A stretch of DNA of 13,087 bases from Pseudomonadota bacterium (GTDB lineage: Bacteria > Pseudomonadota > Alphaproteobacteria > Caulobacterales > Caulobacteraceae). The notes beneath the pieces are model-generated. The model was not told the origin of the DNA. It made no database searches and saw nothing but the letters and a program-made list of their open reading frames with translations. Shown piece after piece: positions 1 through 7,536 of this stretch. The position numbers and the translations under genes are program-made. Numbering within the stretch: position 1 is the stretch's first letter; every line of letters begins with the position of its first letter. The DNA lies in NCBI GenBank assembly GCA_023409795.1, contig JAEYQX010000083.1:1-13087 (forward strand), read 5' to 3'.

Positions 1-27
1 GAGCCGGGCCAAAAGGCGCGGGCGCGG

Positions 28-56
28 GCCAATGCCGGGAAATATCGGGCATTGGC
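28..56. repeat. Intergenic palindrome
   Basis: A perfect 9-bp inverted repeat (28-36 against 48-56, GCCAATGCC/GGCATTGGC) encloses an 11-nt AT-richer loop. No T-run follows on either strand, so it is not a convincing intrinsic terminator. It could be a REP-like palindrome, an operator, or a 3' hairpin belonging to a gene left of the window. Confidence 0.4.
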
Positions 57-89
57 GGGGGGGATTGTGATGGCGGGAGGGCTTCTTGG

Positions 90-199
90 CCGTCATCGTC
101 CGGCTTGACCGGAGGATCGGGGGTCAGGGTGTGGGCGGGGGTTCAGGACGGGGTGCGGCGGGTGGACGTGGGTCCTCCAGTCAAGCCGGAGGATGACGG
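90..199. repeat. Inverted pair of 29-bp dispersed-type repeats
   Basis: Positions 90-118 and 171-199 are reverse complements over 29 bp with three mismatches, separated by about 52 bp of G-rich DNA. Each arm is itself a small hairpin (CCGG-CTTGA-CCGG type core). Sequences of the form CGTCATCCTCCGGCTTGA are typical dispersed palindromic intergenic repeats of alphaproteobacteria. That family assignment is recalled, not searched. No coding sequence is supported here. Confidence 0.6.
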
Positions 200-219
200 A
201 GGGAAGGATGCGGGGTGGT

Positions 220-274
220 TGCCCCCTCATCCGTCTGCCTGCGGCAGCCACCTTCTCCCGCGAGGGGAGAAGGG
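220..274. repeat. Second dispersed intergenic repeat (CCCCCTCATCCG type)
   Basis: This stretch holds two adjacent hairpins: CTGCCTGCGGCAG at 234-246 and a CCTTCTCCC/GGGGAGAAGG stem around 251-273. The layout (a CCCCCTCATCCG start, a short variable hairpin, then CCTTCTCCC...GGGAGAAGG) resembles a repeat seen many times per genome in Caulobacteraceae and other alphaproteobacteria. It lies just beyond the lpd terminator. Copy number in this genome cannot be judged from one window. Confidence 0.5.
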
Positions 275-277
275 TGA

Positions 278-312
278 AGAAAAAGGGCGCGGTCCTTGCG
301 GAACGCGCCCTT
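278..312 (-). terminator. Intrinsic terminator of lpd
   Basis: Read leftward, a perfect 9-bp GC-rich stem (304-312 against 283-291, AAGGGCGCG/CGCGCCCTT) with a 12-nt loop is followed by a T-rich run at 284-277. It lies about 100 nt beyond the lpd stop codon, so it should end the lpd transcript and leave a roughly 130-nt 3' untranslated region. Confidence 0.75.
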
Positions 313-333
313 AGATCTTGGCTCACTTCCAAC

Positions 334-365
334 GGGCCTCAAGTAGCCCGAAGGGCGGTAGGCCC
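334..365 (-). repeat. Two-tier hairpin, copy 1, in lpd 3' UTR
   Basis: The outer stem 334-339/360-365 (GGGCCT/AGGCCC) and inner stem 346-349/353-356 (GCCC/GGGC) share a 3-nt loop and an asymmetric internal loop (CAAGTA against GGT, plus-strand reading). A second copy lies exactly 40 bp away at 373-406 with the same architecture but different paired bases. Lying between the lpd stop codon and its terminator, it would be transcribed as RNA from the minus strand. Confidence 0.6.
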
Positions 366-372
366 ACTCAAA

Positions 373-406
373 TGCCCCTCAAGCAGCGCGAAGCGCGGTA
401 GGGGCA
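373..406 (-). repeat. Two-tier hairpin, copy 2, in lpd 3' UTR
   Basis: The outer stem 373-379/400-406 (TGCCCCT/AGGGGCA) and inner stem 386-389/393-396 (GCGC/GCGC) carry the same 3-nt loop and almost the same internal loop (CAAGCA against GGT) as copy 1. Stem bases differ from copy 1 but stay paired, which suggests the fold matters. It starts 7 nt past the lpd stop codon. The function is unknown: it may be a dispersed palindromic repeat, an mRNA 3'-end stabiliser, or a protein-binding element. Confidence 0.6.
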
Positions 407-412
407 CTAGAA

Positions 413-1819
<1,407 letters not shown>

Positions 1820-1864
1820 GGGATCCTCTGAGGTTCAGGCACTGGGGGGAAGGAAACGGCGCGG

Positions 1865-1892
1865 AAACTAGCGCCGGTCCCGGCGGGGTCAA
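1865..1892 (-). promoter_or_regulatory. Candidate promoter of lpd
   Basis: Read leftward there is a -35-like TTGACC (1892-1887), a 16-bp spacer and a -10-like TAGTTT (1870-1865), about 45 bp before the lpd start codon. It lies between the receptor gene's terminator and lpd, where a promoter is needed. The -10 match is imperfect. The nearby palindrome around 1900-1913 (AGGCCTATATAGGCC) lies just upstream of the -35 box and could be a regulator site. Confidence 0.4.
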
Positions 1893-1946
1893 CCGCCAGA
1901 GGCCTATATAGGCCCCTCTTTGGGCATGAACCATGCGCAGCGTGGC

Positions 1947-1976
1947 AAAAAGGGCCGGACCTGGCGGTCCGACCCT
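1947..1976 (-). terminator. Intrinsic terminator of the TonB-dependent receptor gene
   Basis: Read leftward, an 11-bp stem (1976-1966 against 1961-1951, one G-U pair) with a 4-nt loop is followed by five T (1951-1947). It lies about 60 nt past the receptor stop codon and separates that gene from lpd. A plus-strand run of five T at 1980-1984 means it might also work in the other direction, but no plus-strand gene ends here. Confidence 0.75.
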
Positions 1977-2005
1977 TCATTTTTGCAGCGTTGAGCCTCG
2001 CACGA

Positions 2006-2023
2006 TCCCGGCCAGGGCCGGGA
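2006..2023 (-). repeat. Short hairpin just after the receptor stop codon
   Basis: TCCCGGCC/GGCCGGGA form an 8-bp palindrome with only 2 nt between the arms, 11 nt past the stop codon at 2035. It has no T-run, so it is more likely a 3'-end stabilising hairpin than a terminator. The true terminator follows about 30 nt further on. Confidence 0.4.
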
Positions 2024-2034
2024 CACGCCAGGGA

Positions 2035-4842
2035 TCAGAGCTTGAAGCGCAGGCCGACGAAGACGTTGTAGCCGAACTTCTCATACTCATAGGTCCGCTC
2101 GCGCACACCGTAGTAGCGGACGCCGGCGCTGTCGGTCAGGTTCTTGGCCTCGCCGAAGATCTCGATGCCGTTGCCGAAGTCATAGCTGGCGGTGAAGTCC
2201 AGCTGCTCGCGGCCCTCGACGAAGAGGTCCAGTTCCGGGGCTTCGGCGTCGATCTCTTCCAGGTAGTCGCTGCGCTTGGTGTAGCTGAGGCGGGCCGACA
2301 GGCCGGCCTTCTCGTAGAAGACAGCCAGGTTGTAGATGTTGTCCGACTGGCCCGGCAGGTCGAACCTGGTGCGGCCGCCATAGGCCTGGGCCGTCTCGAT
2401 CTCGGCGTCGGTCCAGGTGTAGTTGGCAAAGACGCCCAGGCCCGAGGCCCAGCCCGGCAGGAAGCCGAACTTCTGCTGCCAGTTCAGCTCCAGGCCCGCG
2501 ATGTGGCCGTTGGGGGCATTGATCGGGGTCTCGTATTCGTTCTCGAGCGCGTCCTCATAGACCAGGACATAGCGGTAGTCGCTCAGGTCCTTGTAGAAGG
2601 CATTGGCCGACAGGACGCCCAGGGAGGCGAAGTAGTATTCCAGGCCCATGTCGACATTGTTCGACAGGGTCGGCTTCAGGTCCGGGTTACCGATCTCATA
2701 CTTGACCCTGGAGCCGTCGGATTCCTCGACCCGGCGCGGGACGATCTGGCCGAACTCGGGACGGTTGATGGCGCGCGTCAGGGCGAAGCGGCCGATCAGG
2801 TTGTCCGAGAAGCTGTGGCGCACCGTCAGGTTCGGGAAGAACTCGGTGTCGTCGCGATCGACGCGGGCGACGCCATAGGTCTCGACCTCCTCGCCGTCCT
2901 CGGTCTCGGTGATGTTGTAGGTGGGGGCGGAACCCTCGAACCTGGTGTTCTCGACGCGCAGGCCCAGGATCACATTGGTGGCCCCGATGTCGAAGCGGGC
3001 CTGGCCATAGGCCGACAGGATGTCTTCCTGGGCCTCATAGTCCGCGACCACCGAGTCAGGCATCCGGCGCGCCGAGCTGCCGCGGGCCTGGCCGAAGTAT
3101 TCGTCCACCAGGCCGTTATCGAACTTGTAGCCCAGGATGTAGTCGTAGTTGCGCGAGTGCTCGCCGGTCAGCAGGTCGGCATAGGACAGGGCCGGTGCGT
3201 GGGCGTCATCGCGGCTGCGGAAGCGCTCCTCGTCGGCCAGGACGTCGCGGGTGCGATACTTGCCGCCGAACTTCCAGGTGATGTCGCGGCCGCCGAACTG
3301 GCTGGGCAGCTCCAGGTTGGCCGCCAGGGTCAGCTCTTCCTGGTCGGTCGTGTTGGAGCGGAAGACGTTTTCGCGGAAGCCGTATTCGCCCGCCTCCATG
3401 TGCTCCTGGGTCTGGAAGATGGAATAGGTTGGCTCGTAGTGGTTGCCGGTGAAGTCATAGGTGACCGACGGCTCCAGCTTGGAGCGGAACAGCAGCTCGT
3501 TGCGGTTCGGATAGGTCTGCTGGCTGTTGGCCACCGAGACGCTGGCGTCCAGGATGGCACCATTGTCGAAGATGTGCTCGCCCCCGGCGGTCAGGGTGGT
3601 GATCTCGTTCTTCTGGGTGCGGTGGCGCAGCTGGCGCTCGACCGTCACGTCCGAGAAGGTCGCCCGGCGGTCGGTGGCCCCGGCCTGCAGGTTGTCCTCG
3701 TCATAGGTCAGCAGCAGCTGGTTGCGGTATTCGTCGTCCTCGAAGATGGCCAGCGAGCCGCGCAGCCAGGCGCGGGTGCGGTCGGTCGGACGCCATTCCA
3801 GGCCACCGCTCAGGGCCTGGCGGGTGCGCTCGGTGTCATAGTCCTTGAACAGGGTCTCCTCGAGGGCAAAGATCTCGTCGCCCTCGGGGGTCTCCATCAG
3901 GGTCCAGCCGGACTCCACATTGTCCGGGCGGCGGTTGGTCCGCGAGTAGGAATAGGACAGCAGGGCCCCGAAGTTTTCGTCAGCGCCAAAGACGTTGGAG
4001 GCGGTCAGGGCCCCGCGCACGTCCTCGCCGCCGTAGTCGTTGTAGCTGGCACCGGCATAGCCGCTGACGGCCAGGCGGCGCTGGTCGAAGGGCGAGCGGG
4101 TCTTGATGTTGACGGCCCCGGCGATGCTGTCGGCGTCCTGGGACGGCAGCAGGGTCTTGGAGACCTCGACGTTGGCGACGATGTCGCTGGGCAGGGTGTC
4201 CAGGTCCACCGCGCGGGTGCCCGAATCCACGGCCGGTACGGTCACGCCATCCACCGAGACGGCGGTGAAGGCCTGGGGCGCACCGCGGATGTTGATGTAG
4301 CGGCCCTCGCCCTGGTCGCGCGAGATGGCGATGCCGGCGACGCGCTGCAGGCTCTCGGCCACGTTGGGGTCCGGGTAGCGGCCGATGGCGTCGGCCGACA
4401 GGACGTTGATGGTGCCGTCGGCGTTCTTCTGCTGGTTCAGGGCGCGGGCCACGCCCTCGGTGATCACGCCGGTGACGATGATGTCGTCGACCGTGGCCAC
4501 GTCGCCGCCCAGGGTCAGGACCACCGAGGTCATGTGGCCCGGGGTGATGGTGACGGTCTGGCTGGTGCTCGGCAGGCCGATGTAGCGCACGTCCAGGATG
4601 GCCTGGCCCGACAGGCCCGGCAGGCTGAACTCGCCCTGGGTATTGGTCACGGCGCGGCGGCCGGTGCTGCGCTCCAGCACCTCGGCACCCGGCAGGGGCG
4701 AGCCCTCGGCCGACACCACGCGGCCATAGACGCCATCGGCAGCCGGCGCGATGGAGGCGCTGGGCGCCACGTCTGCGGCCTGTGCGGCCATACCGAAGGA
4801 AAGCGGCATAACGGCCGCACCGACCAGGAGTCGCAGTTTCAT
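2035..4842 (-). CDS. TonB-dependent receptor (Xanthomonas/Caulobacter type)
   Basis: This 935-aa outer-membrane protein should import a bulky substrate using energy from TonB-ExbBD. Order of parts: signal peptide (MKLRLLVGAAVMPLSFGMAAQA, residues 1-22, cleavage after AQA); a carboxypeptidase-regulatory-like beta-sandwich at about 37-112; a TonB-box-like VDDIIVT at 118-124; plug at about 125-248 with PDPNVAESLQR (157-167) and GEGRYINIRG (178-187); then a 22-strand-type barrel rich in alternating aromatic and acidic residues, ending FVGLRFKL. The plug motifs fit the TonB-Xanth-Caul subfamily, many of which take up glycans or other complex nutrients. An in-frame ATG 48 nt upstream exists, but the start at 4842 puts the signal peptide at the N-terminus. 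The ribosome site is weak. There is no neighbouring sigma/anti-sigma pair, transporter or glycosidase, so the substrate cannot be inferred. Leu as last residue differs from the usual terminal Phe/Trp. Confidence 0.93.
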   Translation of the reverse strand: MKLRLLVGAAVMPLSFGMAAQAADVAPSASIAPAADGVYGRVVSAEGSPLPGAEVLERSTGRRAVTNTQGEFSLPGLSGQAILDVRYIGLPSTSQTVTITPGHMTSVVLTLGGDVATVDDIIVTGVITEGVARALNQQKNADGTINVLSADAIGRYPDPNVAESLQRVAGIAISRDQGEGRYINIRGAPQAFTAVSVDGVTVPAVDSGTRAVDLDTLPSDIVANVEVSKTLLPSQDADSIAGAVNIKTRSPFDQRRLAVSGYAGASYNDYGGEDVRGALTASNVFGADENFGALLSYSYSRTNRRPDNVESGWTLMETPEGDEIFALEETLFKDYDTERTRQALSGGLEWRPTDRTRAWLRGSLAIFEDDEYRNQLLLTYDEDNLQAGATDRRATFSDVTVERQLRHRTQKNEITTLTAGGEHIFDNGAILDASVSVANSQQTYPNRNELLFRSKLEPSVTYDFTGNHYEPTYSIFQTQEHMEAGEYGFRENVFRSNTTDQEELTLAANLELPSQFGGRDITWKFGGKYRTRDVLADEERFRSRDDAHAPALSYADLLTGEHSRNYDYILGYKFDNGLVDEYFGQARGSSARRMPDSVVADYEAQEDILSAYGQARFDIGATNVILGLRVENTRFEGSAPTYNITETEDGEEVETYGVARVDRDDTEFFPNLTVRHSFSDNLIGRFALTRAINRPEFGQIVPRRVEESDGSRVKYEIGNPDLKPTLSNNVDMGLEYYFASLGVLSANAFYKDLSDYRYVLVYEDALENEYETPINAPNGHIAGLELNWQQKFGFLPGWASGLGVFANYTWTDAEIETAQAYGGRTRFDLPGQSDNIYNLAVFYEKAGLSARLSYTKRSDYLEEIDAEAPELDLFVEGREQLDFTASYDFGNGIEIFGEAKNLTDSAGVRYYGVRERTYEYEKFGYNVFVGLRFKL

Positions 4843-5027
4843 GTCTGGAGCTATCCCCGCTTGACCGGGGCGCACCCTGCGCTCCGGCAATACCGGCGCT
4901 CGCTAGCGACCACGGGCAACGGGATCGCGACGATTTTGCGAAGAGGATTCGCCGGTTCCTCGTCAGTTCGGCAAAGAATGATCCCTGTCCTGACGATTCC
5001 AGGCGCGCGCGGGCGGCCCAGAACGCG
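4843..5027 (-). promoter_or_regulatory. Receptor upstream region with a small dyad
   Basis: This 185-bp gap between the tRNA-Gly terminator and the receptor gene must contain the receptor promoter, but no convincing -35/-10 pair was found. It holds an imperfectly spaced dyad GCGAA-GAGGA-TTCGC at 4938-4952, which could be a repressor site, and a short CGCTAGCG palindrome near 4902-4909. Neither can be assigned to a known regulator by eye. Confidence 0.25.
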
Positions 5028-5061
5028 AAACGGGGCCTGACCGGCTGGTCAGACCCCGTTT
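5028..5061 (-). terminator. Hairpin terminator of tRNA-Gly copy A
   Basis: Read leftward, a 13- to 15-bp stem (5047-5061 against 5028-5042, AACGGGGTCTGACC type) with a 4-nt loop follows the tRNA 3' end by about 13 nt. Only three T follow the stem. The same hairpin follows tRNA copy B with an altered loop, which supports a real role in ending each tRNA transcript. Confidence 0.6.
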
Positions 5062-5074
5062 TCACAGTCTCGAC

Positions 5075-5149
5075 TGGAGCGGGCGAGGCGATTCGAACGC
5101 CCGACCCCAACCTTGGCAAGGTTGTGCTCTACCCCTGAGCTACGCCCGC
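5075..5149 (-). tRNA. tRNA-Gly (GCC), copy A
   Basis: The full 75-nt cloverleaf folds: 7-bp acceptor GCGGGCG/CGCCCGC, D arm GCTC-AGGGGTA-GAGC, anticodon arm CAACC-TTGCCAA-GGTTG with anticodon GCC (plus-strand 5115-5117), T arm GGGCG-TTCGAAT-CGCCT, discriminator T and an encoded CCA. It reads the glycine codons GGC and GGT, very common in this GC-rich DNA. It is identical over all 75 nt to copy B, 258 bp away. Confidence 0.97.
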
Positions 5150-5191
5150 ATCCGTAAGGGCGACTGCTGCCGCCCGACGTCGAGGAGGCGG

Positions 5192-5220
5192 TTTCTATCC
5201 AAGACTTCAGCCCGATGCAA
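5192..5220 (-). promoter_or_regulatory. Candidate promoter of tRNA-Gly copy A
   Basis: Read leftward: TTGCAT (5220-5215), a 17-bp spacer, then TAGAAA (5197-5192), ending 42 nt before the mature tRNA. Copy B has a -35/-10 pair at exactly the equivalent position, which supports the call. The leader that follows contains a GGGCG/CGCCC hairpin shared by both copies. Confidence 0.5.
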
Positions 5221-5284
5221 CAGCCAAAAAGCTGAAATCATACGGTTTTCAAAATTTTTCGGAAAAGCGGGGACCGGATACGCG

Positions 5285-5316
5285 AACGGGGCCTGACCGC
5301 AAGGCCAGACCCCGTT
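5285..5316 (-). terminator. Hairpin terminator of tRNA-Gly copy B
   Basis: The stem 5306-5316/5285-5295 plus two more pairs around a GCAA-type loop (5299-5302) is a diverged copy of the hairpin after copy A. One position is mismatched near the loop and T-richness downstream is poor, so efficiency is uncertain. Read-through from copy B into copy A is possible. Confidence 0.55.
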
Positions 5317-5332
5317 TCGTGGTGTTCCCGAC

Positions 5333-5407
5333 TGGAGCGGGCGAGGCGATTCGAACGCCCGACCCCAACCTTGGCAAGGTTGTGCTCTACCCCTGAGCTA
5401 CGCCCGC
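5333..5407 (-). tRNA. tRNA-Gly (GCC), copy B
   Basis: Identical in all 75 nt to copy A, including the encoded CCA; the anticodon GCC is at plus-strand 5373-5375. The leader immediately upstream (about 40 nt, GTCGCCCTTACGGAT next to the tRNA) is also nearly identical to that of copy A. Promoter and spacer sequence differ, so the pair looks like an older tandem duplication in which only functional parts stayed the same. Confidence 0.97.
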
Positions 5408-5436
5408 ATCCGTAAGGGCGACCAGTGCCGCCCGAC

Positions 5437-5469
5437 GTCGAGGAGGAGGCGTTTAGCGACCTCCTCGAC
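5437..5469 (-). repeat. 10-bp perfect inverted repeat around the tRNA copy B -10 box
   Basis: GTCGAGGAGG (5437-5446) and CCTCCTCGAC (5460-5469) are exact reverse complements with 13 nt between them, and the putative -10 of tRNA copy B (5450-5455) lies in that loop. Copy A keeps only the tRNA-proximal arm. It could be an operator, or a hairpin near the 3' end of transcripts reading through from the upstream dehydrogenase gene. No T-run follows. Confidence 0.45.
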
Positions 5470-5478
5470 ACTCCGCAA
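5450..5478 (-). promoter_or_regulatory. Candidate promoter of tRNA-Gly copy B
   Basis: Read leftward: TTGCGG (5478-5473), a 17-bp spacer, then TAAACG (5455-5450), placed relative to the tRNA just as in copy A. A 7-bp inverted repeat (5470-5476 against 5494-5500) overlaps the -35 box; it might also be a weak hairpin ending the upstream gene's message. Confidence 0.45.
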
Positions 5479-5514
5479 CTGTTTTCTGAGATCGCGGAGT
5501 TATCTTTTGTCGGC

Positions 5515-6297
5515 TCAGCGCGGGGCCAGGCGGATGGCGCCGTCCAGGCGGACGCATTCGCCGTTGATATAGACGTTCTCGGCCAGGTGCAGGGCCAGGT
5601 TGGCATAGTCCTGGGGCGTGCCGAGACGTTTCGGGAAGGGGATCATGGCGGCCAGGGCGTCCTGGACCTTCTGGTCCATGCCCGCCATCATCGGGGTCCA
5701 CATGATGCCCGGCAGGATGGTGTTGACGCGCACGCCTTCGCTCATCAGGTCACGCGCGATCGGCAGGGTCATGGCATAGACGCCGCCCTTGGAAGCCGAA
5801 TAGGCGGCCTGGCCGATCTGGCCGTCCTGGGCTGCGACCGAGGCGGTGTTGATGATGGCACCGCGCTCGCCGTCCTCCATCGGGTCCAGCGTCACCATGC
5901 CGGCGGCCGACTTCGACAGGACGCGGAAGGTGCCGAACAGGTTGATGGTGACCGTGCGCTCGAACTGCGCCATGTCGTGGGCGCGAATCTCGCCGGTGTC
6001 CTTTTTACGCGACACGGTCTTCTGGCCGGTGGCGATGCCGGCGCAGTTGACGGTCAGGCGTTCCTGGCCGTGGGCGGCGCGGGCCTTTTCAAAGCCGGCA
6101 TCGACGCTCTCGTCCGAGGTCACGTCCACCTTGCAGAAGACGCCGCCGATTTCAGCGGCGATGGCTTCGCCCTTTTCCTCGTTCAGGTCGAAGATGGCGA
6201 CCTTGACGCCCCTGGCCGCCAGGGCGCGCGCGGTGCCCCCGCCGAGGCCCGACGCCCCGCCCGTGACCACTGCTGCAATCGAACCGTCGAGTTTCAT
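5515..6297 (-). CDS. Short-chain dehydrogenase, HSD10-like 3-hydroxyacyl-CoA dehydrogenase type II
   Basis: This 260-aa protein is a classical-length SDR. The likely reaction is NAD+-dependent oxidation of 3-hydroxyacyl-CoA or 3-hydroxy-2-methylbutyryl-CoA, in fatty-acid or isoleucine breakdown in the cytoplasm. Visible: the Rossmann motif TGGASGLG at 12-19; Asp37 at the end of the second strand, favouring NAD+ over NADP+; NCAG at 84-87 (variant of NNAG); Ser153, Tyr166 and Lys170 catalytic residues in INTASVAA and YSASKGG; and the ending INGECVRLDGAIRLAPR. The phrases TVNCAGIA, AIINTASVAA, QAAYSASKGG, MTLPIARDL and LDGAIR match the mitochondrial HSD17B10 pattern closely, making this subgroup more likely than a generic FabG-like reductase. 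An AGGGA about 12 nt before the ATG serves as ribosome site. It diverges from the YkvA-like gene across 59 bp. No other beta-oxidation gene is nearby. Confidence 0.9.
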   Translation of the reverse strand: MKLDGSIAAVVTGGASGLGGGTARALAARGVKVAIFDLNEEKGEAIAAEIGGVFCKVDVTSDESVDAGFEKARAAHGQERLTVNCAGIATGQKTVSRKKDTGEIRAHDMAQFERTVTINLFGTFRVLSKSAAGMVTLDPMEDGERGAIINTASVAAQDGQIGQAAYSASKGGVYAMTLPIARDLMSEGVRVNTILPGIMWTPMMAGMDQKVQDALAAMIPFPKRLGTPQDYANLALHLAENVYINGECVRLDGAIRLAPR

Positions 6298-6356
6298 GAA
6301 GATCGTCCCTATATGTTCTGAATGAACCGAGTGTCTGCGCGAGGGATTTAGCGGCC

Positions 6357-6758
6357 ATGACCGCCAAAGCCAAACCGACTTCCCCCCATGAGGCCATCGA
6401 CCCGGAAAAGGCCCTGGTCCCCACGGTGCAAAAGGTCAATGAAATGCGCGTGAAAGCGGGCTTCTGGCCCAAGATCCGGCGCACCGCCGCCTGCATTCCT
6501 TTCGCCGACCAGGCCCTGGCGGCCTGGTATGCCACGCAGGATCCCAAGACCCCGCTGGCGGCCAAGGGGATCATGCTGGGGGCCCTGGCCTATTTCGTCA
6601 TGCCGGTGGACGCCATCCCCGATGTCTTTGCCGGGATCGGCTTTACCGATGATGCGGCCGTCATCGCCGCCGTCCTGGCCACCCTGGGAGCCCATATCAA
6701 GGCGCGCCATCACAAGCAGGCCGAAGAGGCGCTGGAGCGGGTCCTGCACGAGGACTGA
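6357..6758 (+). CDS. YkvA/DUF1232 family small membrane-associated protein
   Basis: This 133-aa protein has unknown biochemical function. The DUF1232 core lies at about 68-105 and shows the family signature YFVMPVDAIPDVFAGIGFTD (79-98), followed by a second Asp at 99 and a hydrophobic stretch. The segment GIMLGALAYFVMP (71-83) is hydrophobic enough to touch or enter the membrane, and residues 100-112 form a second apolar helix. The N-terminal 40 residues are polar and charged, and the C-terminus is a short charged helix. The start is supported by GAGGG 11 nt upstream. It is transcribed away from the dehydrogenase gene and converges on the oxygenase gene 22 bp beyond its stop, with no obvious terminator between. 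The family name is confident; no role is claimed. Confidence 0.88.
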   Translation: MTAKAKPTSPHEAIDPEKALVPTVQKVNEMRVKAGFWPKIRRTAACIPFADQALAAWYATQDPKTPLAAKGIMLGALAYFVMPVDAIPDVFAGIGFTDDAAVIAAVLATLGAHIKARHHKQAEEALERVLHED

Positions 6759-6780
6759 GGCGCGCATGGAGCCGCTGACG

Positions 6781-7536
6781 TCACGCGGCATCCGAAGCTG
6801 CGGGGCCTGATGCCAGGGGCTTGGCCCGCCACCAGCCGGTCACCGAATAGCGCGGCGCGCCCGCAAAGGGGGCCACGGTGGAGACGGCGTGCATCTGGGG
6901 CACGGCAAAGACGTTCAGGGTGCCGAAGCTGGGAACAAAGGTCTCGGTGATGTCGCCGGCCTCGTCCAGGAACTGCAGCAGCCCGCCCCACTCTGCCCGC
7001 CATTGGGGCGACAGGTTCAGCACATAGGCATAGAGGCGCTCGGTGCGCGGATTGGCATCGCTGTGCCGGTTCAGGAAGTGGCCGGGCAGGTAGCGCGTCA
7101 CCTGGCCGTCCGAGAAGGCCACCCGGTCATCGCCGGTCAGCCGCCGCGCCAGGTCGATGAAGTCGGGGCTGTTGAACCGGTCCAGCAGGTCGAACAGGAC
7201 CTGGGGCGTGGGGCTGCCCATGGCCCGGGCCGGGCCCAGGCGCAGGCGGTCGAACAGGAACTGCAGCCCCTCGGTGGCCCCGGCATAGGCACCGGCGATG
7301 AACTGCTGCTGGTCCTCGGGCGAGGAGGCCTCGAAGGCCTCGACCGTGATGTCGACGCCCAGGGGATTCAGGAAGGTGCGCACCCACGGCTGGTCCGGGG
7401 CCAGCAGGGCCTGGTGCAGGTGCCAGGTCTCCTCGCCGAACAGCATGGGCAGGCGGGTGCGCCCGGTCCGGGCCAGACGCTCGGCGGCCGAGGCGAGGTC
7501 ATCGTCCCGGACCGCCAGCCGCAGGGGCGAACTCAT
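6781..7536 (-). CDS. 2-oxoglutarate/Fe(II)-dependent oxygenase (prolyl hydroxylase-like)
   Basis: This 251-aa protein should hydroxylate a protein or small-molecule substrate using O2, 2-oxoglutarate and Fe(II). The double-stranded beta-helix fold carries the iron triad His158-x-Asp160 (NRHSD) and His216 (PQMHAV), and Arg229 in APRYSVTGWW for binding the 2-oxoglutarate carboxylate. The phrases TRYLPGHFLNRHSD, WGGLLQF, FGTLNVF and YSVTGWW fit the P4Hc/2OG-FeII_Oxy group, near the TPA1/OGFOD1-type prolyl hydroxylases. The N-terminal 130 residues are helical and not diagnostic. Its ATG overlaps the stop of the upstream quinone oxidoreductase gene as ATGA (7533-7536), which indicates translational coupling in one operon. 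That upstream gene carries a nonsense codon, so expression could be reduced by polarity. The substrate is not inferable. No signal peptide: cytoplasmic. Confidence 0.88.
   Translation of the reverse strand: MSSPLRLAVRDDDLASAAERLARTGRTRLPMLFGEETWHLHQALLAPDQPWVRTFLNPLGVDITVEAFEASSPEDQQQFIAGAYAGATEGLQFLFDRLRLGPARAMGSPTPQVLFDLLDRFNSPDFIDLARRLTGDDRVAFSDGQVTRYLPGHFLNRHSDANPRTERLYAYVLNLSPQWRAEWGGLLQFLDEAGDITETFVPSFGTLNVFAVPQMHAVSTVAPFAGAPRYSVTGWWRAKPLASGPAASDAA

Noticed and set aside
93..332. Small open frames on both strands in the left intergenic region
   Set aside because: They run through the dispersed repeats and the lpd terminator; composition is R/P/G-rich, with no ribosome site or family resemblance.
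1933..5040. Very long plus-strand open frame (about 1035 codons) opposite the receptor gene
   Set aside because: It is the antisense of the TonB-dependent receptor in a GC-rich genome. Its composition is low-complexity V/G/A/L/D without any domain, while the minus strand shows a complete signal peptide, plug and barrel.
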